A stretch of 41,790 nt of DNA from an uncultured Pseudomonadota bacterium (GTDB taxonomy: Bacteria > Pseudomonadota > Gammaproteobacteria > Steroidobacterales > Steroidobacteraceae). Both the position numbers and the translations under genes were made by a program. Below the pieces are notes generated by a model, which was not told where the DNA came from, searched no databases, and was given only the letters and a program-made list of their open reading frames with translations. Shown one piece after another: positions 36,084 to 41,790 of the stretch (the first letter of the stretch is position 1; each line of letters opens with the position of its first letter). The stretch covers positions 1 through 41,790 of the forward strand of contig CAISEB010000045.1 in NCBI GenBank assembly GCA_903884235.1, read 5' to 3'.

Positions 36084-36808
36084 GTCGCGGGCCCTTCCGG
36101 CGGCGTGAGCAGGTAGCCGGCACCGCGGATGCCGCGGATCTCGAGCGCGGCGCCCGGGCCGACGCCGAGCTTGCGGCGCAGGTTGCTGACATGCGTGTCG
36201 ATGCTGCGGTCGTAGAGCTCGAGCTTGCGACCGAGCGCCTGCTCGGTGAGCTGCTCGCGGGTCACGACCCGCCCGGCCGCGCGGATCAGCACCTCGAGCA
36301 CGCGGAACTCGGCGCCGGTCAGCTCGACCGGTCTGCCATGCAGCGTCACGCGGTGGCGCGCCGTGTCGAGCCTGAGCGCGCCGAGCGAGACGGCCTCGCG
36401 CGGCGCCGCGTGATCGTTCGCCCGCCGCAGCACGGCGCGCATGCGCGCGACGAGTTCACGCGGGTTGAATGGCTTCGCAAGATAGTCGTCCGCACCGAGC
36501 TCGAGGCCGACGATGCGGTCGACGTCGTCGCCCCGTGCAGTCAGCATCAGCACCGGCGGCGCCGACTCGCGCGCGCGCATCGAGCGCAGCACGTCGAGCC
36601 CGCTGCGCCCGGGCAGCATGACGTCGAGGATCACGAGGTCGGCGCCGCGCCCGTCGCCGGCCAGCCGCTCGAGCGCCGCGTCGCCGTCATGGACGACATC
36701 GACCTCGAAGGTCTCGCGCACGAGGTACTCGCAGAGCATGGCGGTCAATTCGCGGTCGTCGTCGACCAGCAGGACATGCGCGACCGTGGCGGGCGGGTTG
36801 GTGGACAT
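36080..36808 (-). CDS. CpxR-like OmpR-family response regulator
   Basis: The 242-residue protein has a receiver domain (10-122) with phosphorylated aspartate D62 in 'LVILDVMLPG', acidic D16-D18, T90 and K112. A winged-helix DNA-binding domain follows ('LTGAEFRVLEVLIRAAGRVVT', 'DTHVSNLRRKLG', 'IRGAGYLL'). It would be phosphorylated by the kinase gene that overlaps its end and bind direct repeats. It diverges from a Spy/CpxP-like gene, as CpxR does from cpxP. ATG 36808 begins just before the receiver; longer versions would include unrelated basic sequence. Confidence 0.93.
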   Translation of the reverse strand: MSTNPPATVAHVLLVDDDRELTAMLCEYLVRETFEVDVVHDGDAALERLAGDGRGADLVILDVMLPGRSGLDVLRSMRARESAPPVLMLTARGDDVDRIVGLELGADDYLAKPFNPRELVARMRAVLRRANDHAAPREAVSLGALRLDTARHRVTLHGRPVELTGAEFRVLEVLIRAAGRVVTREQLTEQALGRKLELYDRSIDTHVSNLRRKLGVGPGAALEIRGIRGAGYLLTPPEGPAT

Positions 36809-36859
36809 GGCGGCGATGGTGCAGCGCCCCCGGCGCCGTGTCACGCCCGGGCGCGGGAC

Positions 36860-36885
36860 TTGACGAAACTTTGCCGATTCTTTGC
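36860..36885 (+). promoter_or_regulatory. Candidate response-regulator box between the CpxR-like and Spy-like genes
   Basis: CTTTGC occurs twice, at 36869-36874 and 36880-36885, one helical turn (11 bp) apart. On the minus strand this reads GCAAA-N6-GCAAA, close to the CpxR consensus GTAAA-N5-GTAAA. A TTGACG (36860-36865) lies just before it and could be a -35 element for the Spy-like gene. Confidence 0.45.
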
Positions 36886-36970
36886 GGTCCCATGCGAGAC
36901 GCCGCCCGCGCCGGGGCGCAGGCTGTTCCCCCAACTCCCCGCTGCCGCGGGACTGCCGAGGATCCGCACG

Positions 36971-37576
36971 ATGTCACGCAGAGAAACCTTCGCGACCTGG
37001 GCCGGCGTCGGCGCCGCCCTGCTGCTCGCCGCCACCGCCGCACGGTTCGCCGCGGCGGCCGACCATCCGCCGCCGCCACCGCCGCCGGGCGAACACGGTC
37101 CATGGCACGGACCGGAGCACGGTCCGGGCATGATGCCGGGCCTCGGCGAGGCCATGATGATCGAGCACCTGTCCGAGAAGCTCGGCCTCACGCCCGCGCA
37201 GCGCGACGCAGTGCACAAGGCCGTCGACGAGGCGCGGCCCGGGTTTGAGTCGCTGCACAAGCAGATGCGCGAGGATGTCGAGAAGCTCGCGCGCACGCGC
37301 CCGGACGATCCGGGCTACCAGGCGCTCGTCGCGAGCGCGAGCCAGTCGGCCAGCCAGACGGCAGGCCAGATCGTGCTGCAGGCGAGTCAGCTGCGGTCGC
37401 GGGTCTTCGGCGTGCTGACGCCGGAGCAGCGCGACCAGGTCGCGAAGCTGCAGGCGGAGCACCAGGCGCGCATGAAGGACGGCAAGCACGGGGAACACGG
37501 CTGGCACCGCGGCCACCCCGGGCCGGACGACGGCACGCCTCCCACGCCACCGGCGACGCCGGCGACGCCGCGCTGA
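36971..37576 (+). CDS. Spy/CpxP-family periplasmic stress protein
   Basis: The 201-residue protein has a signal peptide (1-30), a Pro/His/Gly-rich segment (32-57) and a helical core. The core has the two LTxxQ motifs of the Spy/CpxP family: LTPAQ (73-77) and LTPEQ (149-153). A His/Pro-rich tail follows. Relatives are periplasmic chaperones or negative regulators of the Cpx kinase; His-rich ends may bind metal. It diverges from the CpxR-like gene, which suggests feedback control. The ATG at 36971 starts the signal peptide. Confidence 0.85.
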   Translation: MSRRETFATWAGVGAALLLAATAARFAAAADHPPPPPPPGEHGPWHGPEHGPGMMPGLGEAMMIEHLSEKLGLTPAQRDAVHKAVDEARPGFESLHKQMREDVEKLARTRPDDPGYQALVASASQSASQTAGQIVLQASQLRSRVFGVLTPEQRDQVAKLQAEHQARMKDGKHGEHGWHRGHPGPDDGTPPTPPATPATPR

Positions 37577-37595
37577 CCGCCCTTCGGCGCCGCGC

Positions 37596-38228
37596 CTAGC
37601 CCGCGCGGCGCCTTGCGCGCTCGTAGTCGGCGTAGCGCCACAGGTACCAGCTGGCGGTCGTGCGGTACGGCGCCCAGCGCGCGCCGTACGCGGCGAGCCA
37701 GCGGGGCTTCGGCTGCACGCGCTTGCCGTACAGCAGCCTGAATCCTTCGCGAATCCCGAAGTCGTCCACCGGCAGCACGTCCGGTCGATTGAGCGTGAAC
37801 ATCAGGAGCATCTCGACCGTCCAGCGGCCGACGCCGCGGACCTCGGTCAGGCGCTCGATGATCGCCTCGTTGTCGAGTCGCTGCACGCGACGCCGGTCCG
37901 GCACCGTGCCGTCGAGCGTGCGGCGCGCGACGTCCTGCATCGCGAGGAGCTTGGCACGCGACAGGCCGCAGGCCCGGAGCGCGTCCTCCGGAGTCGCCAG
38001 CAGCTCGTCCGGCAGCGGGTAGCGTGTGTCGGGGTAGAGCCCCTTCAGCCGGCGCAGGATCGCGGCGGCGGCATTGCCGTGCAGCTGCTGGTGCGCGATC
38101 GCCGACAGCAGCGCCTCGTAGGGCGAACCCCTGCCCTTGGCGAGCGTGCACGGGCCGATGATCTCGATCGCCGCCGCGAGGCGGGGATCGCATGCAGCGA
38201 GGGCCTGGACCGCCGACGTCGTCGTCAC
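37596..38228 (-). CDS. AlkA-type DNA-3-methyladenine glycosylase
   Basis: The 210-residue protein is a compact HhH-GPD glycosylase. It has 'LLSAIAHQQLHGNAAAAIL', the helix-hairpin-helix 'LTEVRGVGRWTVEMLLMF' and the catalytic aspartate pair at D155-D156 in 'LPVDDFGIREG'. It removes alkylated bases (3-methyladenine and similar) in base-excision repair. It lacks the N-terminal domain of E. coli AlkA (282 residues). The start is GTG 38228. It lies 19 bp after rho on the same strand and may be read from the trxA-rho transcript. Confidence 0.9.
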   Translation of the reverse strand: MTTTSAVQALAACDPRLAAAIEIIGPCTLAKGRGSPYEALLSAIAHQQLHGNAAAAILRRLKGLYPDTRYPLPDELLATPEDALRACGLSRAKLLAMQDVARRTLDGTVPDRRRVQRLDNEAIIERLTEVRGVGRWTVEMLLMFTLNRPDVLPVDDFGIREGFRLLYGKRVQPKPRWLAAYGARWAPYRTTASWYLWRYADYERARRRAG

Positions 38229-38247
38229 CGGCCAGGCCCCCTCGTCG

Positions 38248-39711
38248 TCAGCGCTTCATCGAGCCGAAGAACTCGTCGTTGGTCTTGGTGTCCTTCATCT
38301 TGTCGATGAGGAACTCGACCGCGGCGAGCTCGTCCATCGGATGCAGCAGCTTGCGCAGAATCCAGATCTTCTGCAGCTCCTCCGTGGACGTGATCAGCTC
38401 CTCGCGACGCGTCCCCGAGCGGTTGATGTTCACCGCCGGGAAGATGCGCTTCTCGGCGATGCGCCGGTCGAGGTGGATCTCCGAGTTGCCGGTTCCCTTG
38501 AACTCCTCGAAGATCACGTCGTCCATGCGCGAGCCCGTGTCGATCAGCGCCGTGGCGATGATCGTCAGCGAGCCGCCTTCCTCGAGGTTGCGCGCCGCGC
38601 CGAAGAAACGCTTCGGGCGCTGCAGCGCATTCGCGTCCACGCCACCGGTCAGGACCTTGCCGGAGCTCGGCACCACGGTGTTGTAGGCGCGCGCGAGGCG
38701 CGTGATGGAGTCGAGCAGGATCACCACGTCGCGCTTGTGCTCGACGAGGCGCTTGGCCTTCTCGATGACCATTTCGGCAACCTGGACGTGCCGGCTGGCC
38801 GGCTCGTCGAAGGTGGACGCCACGACCTCGCCCTTCACCGTCCGCGACATCTCGGTGACTTCCTCGGGCCGCTCGTCGATGAGCAGCACGATGAGGTACA
38901 CCTCGGGATGGTTGTAGGCGATGCTGGTCGCGATGTTCTGCAGCAGCATCGTCTTGCCGGCCTTCGGCGGCGAGACGATGAGGCCACGCTGGCCCTTGCC
39001 AAGTGGCGCGCACAGGTCGATGACGCGAGCCGTCATGTCCTCGGTGCTGCCATTGCCGCGCTCGAGCTTGAGCCGCTTCGTCGGGTGCAGCGGCGTCAGG
39101 TTCTCGAACAGCGACTTGTTGCGCGAGCTCTCCGGCGCGTCGAAGTTGATCTGGCCGACCTTGAGCAGCGCGAAGTAGCGCTCCCCTTCCTTGGGCGGAC
39201 GGATCAACCCGGAGATCGAATCGCCGGTGCGCAGGTTGAAGCGGCGGATCTGGCTCGGGCTGACGTAGATGTCGTCGGGCCCCGCCAGGTACGAGCCGTC
39301 CGCGGAGCGCAGGAAGCCGAAGCCGTCCTGCAGGATCTCGAGGACGCCGTCGCCATAGATGTGCTCGCCCGTGCGGGCGTGCGCCTTCAGCAGCGAGAAG
39401 ATCACGTCCTGCTTGCGCTGGCGCGCGACGTTCTCGATACCCAGGCTCTCGGCCACCTGCACGAGTTCGTAGATCGGCTTCTTCTTGAGGTCCGTCAAGC
39501 TCATCGACTTGCGGACGACCTCAAGCTCGGCCATCGCGATGATGCCGACGTCGTCGCTGTCCGGGAAATCCTCGGGCGGCCCCTGGTCGCGGGGACCGCG
39601 CCAGTTCGGATCGCGGTTGCCGTCGACGTTGCCGCCGCGGTTGCCGCCTTGCCGCTGTCCGCCACCGCCCTTGTTGCGGTTGCGTCCAGGCCCGCCGAGG
39701 TAACCCCTCAC
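38248..39711 (-). CDS. rho: Transcription termination factor Rho with RG-rich N-terminal extension
   Basis: The conserved 418-residue Rho begins at residue 70 ('[15 protein letters not shown]'). It includes the RNA-binding '[16 protein letters not shown]', the Walker A loop 'PPKAGKTML', '[13 protein letters not shown]' and '[14 protein letters not shown]'. The hexameric helicase ends untranslated transcripts. Upstream the frame stays open to GTG 39711, which overlaps the trxA stop as GTGA. The extra 69 residues are Gly/Arg/Asn/Gln-rich, then acidic, and nearly all codons end in G or C, as in real coding sequence here. No good ribosome site precedes ATG 39504, so the longer form is preferred. 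It is in the trxA-rho order, with an AlkA-type gene downstream. Confidence 0.9.
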   Translation of the reverse strand: MRGYLGGPGRNRNKGGGGQRQGGNRGGNVDGNRDPNWRGPRDQGPPEDFPDSDDVGIIAMAELEVVRKSMSLTDLKKKPIYELVQVAESLGIENVARQRKQDVIFSLLKAHARTGEHIYGDGVLEILQDGFGFLRSADGSYLAGPDDIYVSPSQIRRFNLRTGDSISGLIRPPKEGERYFALLKVGQINFDAPESSRNKSLFENLTPLHPTKRLKLERGNGSTEDMTARVIDLCAPLGKGQRGLIVSPPKAGKTMLLQNIATSIAYNHPEVYLIVLLIDERPEEVTEMSRTVKGEVVASTFDEPASRHVQVAEMVIEKAKRLVEHKRDVVILLDSITRLARAYNTVVPSSGKVLTGGVDANALQRPKRFFGAARNLEEGGSLTIIATALIDTGSRMDDVIFEEFKGTGNSEIHLDRRIAEKRIFPAVNINRSGTRREELITSTEELQKIWILRKLLHPMDELAAVEFLIDKMKDTKTNDEFFGSMKR

Positions 39712-40037
39712 AGGTGGCTGTCCAGAAACGCCGCGAGCTGGCCTTTGCTCACCGCGCCGACCTTCTGGGCCTCCACGACGCCGTTCTTGAACAGGATGAG
39801 AGTCGGGATGCCCCTGATGCCGAACTTGGGGGGCGTCGCCGGGTTCTCGTCGATGTTGAGCTTCGCGATCTGCAGCCGGCCGCTGTAGTCCTTCGCTATC
39901 TCGTCCAGAATCGGGGCGATCATCTTGCATGGGCCGCACCATTCAGCCCAGAAGTCGAGCAACACGGGCTTTTCAGACTTAAGTACATCTCGGTCAAAGT
40001 TTGCATCGGTGGTGTGAATGATGTTTGAACCGCTCAC
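39708..40037 (-). CDS. trxA: Thioredoxin 1
   Basis: The 109-residue protein is a standard thioredoxin: '[20 protein letters not shown]' with the WCGPC active site (C34, C37), and the cis-proline loop '[12 protein letters not shown]'. It reduces cytosolic disulfides and feeds electrons to DsbD. Translation starts at GTG 40037 with AAGGAGG about 10 bases upstream. The stop overlaps the GTG of rho. The divergent rhlB | trxA-rho layout is the same as in E. coli. Confidence 0.96.
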   Translation of the reverse strand: MSGSNIIHTTDANFDRDVLKSEKPVLLDFWAEWCGPCKMIAPILDEIAKDYSGRLQIAKLNIDENPATPPKFGIRGIPTLILFKNGVVEAQKVGAVSKGQLAAFLDSHL

Positions 40038-40501
40038 GCGGGGGATCCTCCTTCGAGGGGCACGGGGTCAACGACTGGCGTTGTGTGAAATCGCTGTTGG
40101 GAATTTGGGCTTTTCTGAATTCGGTACGGGGTTGTCCGGGGGAGCGACGGGGGTTCCGGCGGGGACCGCCGGGCTGCGACTTTCGTCCCGTTCGCGATAT
40201 GCGACCGTGACGGCGCGGCCTGGTTGCGGCAAAATGCACGCTTCGTGGGAAGTCACCACCCCTCTGGGGAGGGTCGATGCTCCGCGGGATTCCGTTCGCG
40301 GGTGGCCTGATTCTCCGGATGAAGGCTGTCTGAGCCTGAAGTTAAGACCCGATCTTTGGACTCGATCCGGAGACCCGTCTTGCGAGGTTTGGGACCCGGA
40401 AGGGTGCGGCAGGGCTGCCGTAATGAGCCGATGTTTTAGCCGGTCCCCGGCCGCTTTGCAAGCCTTGCGGCGGACCCGAACCTTAACCGAAGTGGGTATT
40501 C
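40038..40501. promoter_or_regulatory. Long structured intergenic region between trxA and rhlB
   Basis: These 464 bp hold no credible gene. Several stems are visible: CCGGCGG-GGA-CCGCCGG (40156-40172), CCCTC/GAGGG (40260-40273), CGGCA/TGCCG (40407-40420), and a two-part hairpin GGTCC/GGACC with inner CCGC/GCGG (40442-40476). The motif GACCCG recurs near 40346, 40371, 40392 and 40473. It must contain both divergent promoters. A long rhlB leader with control elements is likely, but no known riboswitch or small RNA was recognised. Confidence 0.5.
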
Positions 40502-41790
40502 GTGACGAACCTATCTCCTGTAACTGACGTCAGCTTCTCCAGTCTCAACCTCCCGGAGGCACTCGCGCGCGGCATCGCCGACGCTGGATTCGAGCGTTGC
40601 ACGCCCATCCAGGCGGGCACGCTGCCGCGGGCCCTGGCTGGACTGGACGTTGCCGGCCAGGCCCAGACGGGCACCGGCAAGACCGCGGCCTTCCTGGTCG
40701 CGATGTACGCGCAGCTGCTGCGCAACCCGGCCCCGGCCGACAAGCCCGTCAGCTCCCCCCGCGGCTTCATCCTCGCGCCGACGCGCGAGCTCGCGGTGCA
40801 GATCCACCGCGACGCGGAGCTGCTCGGCCAGTACACGGGCCTGACGCTCGGCCTCGCGTTCGGTGGGGTCGACTACGAGAAGCAGCGCCGCACGCTCGAG
40901 GGCGGCGTCGACATCCTGATCGGCACGCCCGGCCGGATCATCGACTACTTCAAGCAGCGCGTGTTCGACCTGAGGCACGTGCAGGTGATGGTGCTCGACG
41001 AGGCGGACCGCATGTTCGACCTCGGCTTCATCGTCGACATCCGCTACCTGATGCGGCGCCTGCCGCCGCCGGCGGAACGCCTGAGCCTGCTGTTCTCGGC
41101 GACGCTCGCGCAGCGCGTGCTCGAGCTGGCCTACGAGCACATGAACGAGCCGCAACTGGTGAGCATCGAGCCGGAGAAGGTCACCGCCGACCGTGTCCGC
41201 CAGGTCATCTACTTCCCGTCCATGGAACAGAAGGCGGGCCTGCTGATCGGCCTGCTGCGCAGCCTCGGCGCCACGCGCACGATGGTCTTCGTGAACATGA
41301 AGCGCACGGCCGAACGCCTCGAGGCGACGCTGCGCGCGAACAACATCGACGCCGAGGCGATGTCCGGCGACGTCCCGCAGAACAAGCGCCTGCGCATGCT
41401 GCGCGATTTCCACGAAGGCCGTCTGCCGGTGCTGATCGCGACCGACGTCGCCGCGCGCGGCCTGCACATCCCCGACGTGTCGCACGTATTCAACTACGAC
41501 CTGCCGCAGGATCCGGAAGACTACGTGCACCGCATCGGCCGCACCGCACGCGCCGGCCAGGCCGGTGACGCGATCAGCTTCGGCTGCGAGGACTACGTGC
41601 AGTCGCTGCCGGACATCGAACGCTTCATCGGCCGCAAGCTGCCGGTCGAGGCCGTGGAGCCGTCGGTGGTGGGCGAGATCATCGAGCCGCCGCGCGCCGA
41701 GCGCAGCTACGGCGGCGGCCCCCGTGGGCGCGGCGGTCCGCGCAGCGGCGGCGGCGGCGGCCATGGGGGTCGCGGCGGCGGCGGACGCGG
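40502..41790 (+). CDS. rhlB: DEAD-box RNA helicase RhlB (C-terminus beyond window)
   Basis: At least 429 codons are visible, starting at GTG 40502 ([12 protein letters not shown]). Helicase motifs in order: Q-motif region '[10 protein letters not shown]', motif I 'AQTGTGKT' (about 52-60), 'PTRELA', 'TPGR', DEAD box '[10 protein letters not shown]' (about 164-173), 'FSAT', '[14 protein letters not shown]' and '[10 protein letters not shown]'. After about residue 400 comes a Gly/Arg-rich tail still open at the window end. RhlB unwinds RNA for the degradosome. Its place opposite trxA-rho matches E. coli. The ribosome site is weak (AGTGGG). A related RhlE-type helicase is possible, but the context favours RhlB. 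Confidence 0.92.
   Translation, partial: MTNLSPVTDVSFSSLNLPEALARGIADAGFERCTPIQAGTLPRALAGLDVAGQAQTGTGKTAAFLVAMYAQLLRNPAPADKPVSSPRGFILAPTRELAVQIHRDAELLGQYTGLTLGLAFGGVDYEKQRRTLEGGVDILIGTPGRIIDYFKQRVFDLRHVQVMVLDEADRMFDLGFIVDIRYLMRRLPPPAERLSLLFSATLAQRVLELAYEHMNEPQLVSIEPEKVTADRVRQVIYFPSMEQKAGLLIGLLRSLGATRTMVFVNMKRTAERLEATLRANNIDAEAMSGDVPQNKRLRMLRDFHEGRLPVLIATDVAARGLHIPDVSHVFNYDLPQDPEDYVHRIGRTARAGQAGDAISFGCEDYVQSLPDIERFIGRKLPVEAVEPSVVGEIIEPPRAERSYGGGPRGRGGPRSGGGGGHGGRGGGGR

Noticed and set aside
40431-40439. Minimal upstream reading frame ATG TTT TAG before rhlB
   Set aside because: No ribosome site precedes it; a chance occurrence is more likely.
40420-40445. TGAGCCGATGTTTTA resembling the 5' part of 6S RNA
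   Set aside because: The remaining 6S structure would have to run into rhlB coding sequence and no matching closing stem was seen.

Overview
The window is a gene-dense, high-GC (about 70%) stretch of a Gram-negative chromosome. It encodes lipid A/Kdo enzymes, TolC, DsbD, GlnE, Fis and a divergent rhlB | trxA-rho locus, which points to a gammaproteobacterium, probably near Xanthomonadales or Steroidobacterales. That placement is inferred from gene order and protein content, not from a search. Apart from an insertion-sequence end at the left edge, nothing looks like a prophage, plasmid or genomic island. There is no CRISPR array, rRNA or recognisable tRNA.

Left part (1-12.7 kb). The right end of an IS630-type element lies next to an exported RidA-like protein and a membrane PAS-PAS-GGDEF-EAL c-di-GMP enzyme, both on the minus strand. 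Next comes an envelope block: a PIMT-like methyltransferase, a rhodanese and TolC on plus, facing waaA (Kdo transferase). An LpxL-type acyltransferase, a Kdo kinase (kdkA) and a family 9 glycosyltransferase follow. kdkA and the glycosyltransferase start inside the same CATG. A secreted M28 peptidase, a DUF6165 protein and a small CHCC zinc-finger protein close the block.

Middle part (12.7-23.2 kb). glnE is divergent from a PfkB-type sugar kinase. A LacI-type regulator is broken by one in-frame TAA. groES-groEL has a CTTGAAA-type heat-shock promoter overlapped by a degenerate CIRCE element and ends in a strong hairpin. dsbD is unusual in carrying two tandem N-terminal alpha domains; a TlpA-like thioredoxin overlaps its end.

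Operon aroQ-accB-accC-prmA-(DUF3426)-dusB-fis-purH-purD-(PHA granule protein)-(GNAT), 23.2-33.8 kb. Spacing is tight, with several 4-bp or longer overlaps. The order largely matches the dsbD/aroQ/accBC/prmA/dusB/fis/purHD neighbourhood of Pseudomonas. The DUF3426 protein has a roughly 470-residue acidic linker and no lysine in 696 residues.

Right part (33.8-41.8 kb). An exported methyltransferase-like protein is followed by a CpxRA-like two-component system divergent from a Spy/CpxP-like periplasmic protein, with a repeat in the shared promoter that looks like a response-regulator site. Then come an AlkA-type DNA glycosylase, rho, trxA and, across a 464-bp structured intergenic region, rhlB, which runs off the right edge. 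Rho has an Arg/Gly/Asn-rich N-terminal extension and RhlB a Gly/Arg-rich C-terminal tail.

I did not find a clearly new multi-gene system. The best leads are the lysine-free DUF3426 protein, the duplicated DsbD alpha domain, the paired RG-rich segments on Rho and RhlB, the CATG-shared divergent start, the nonsense-broken LacI gene and several unassigned inverted repeats.
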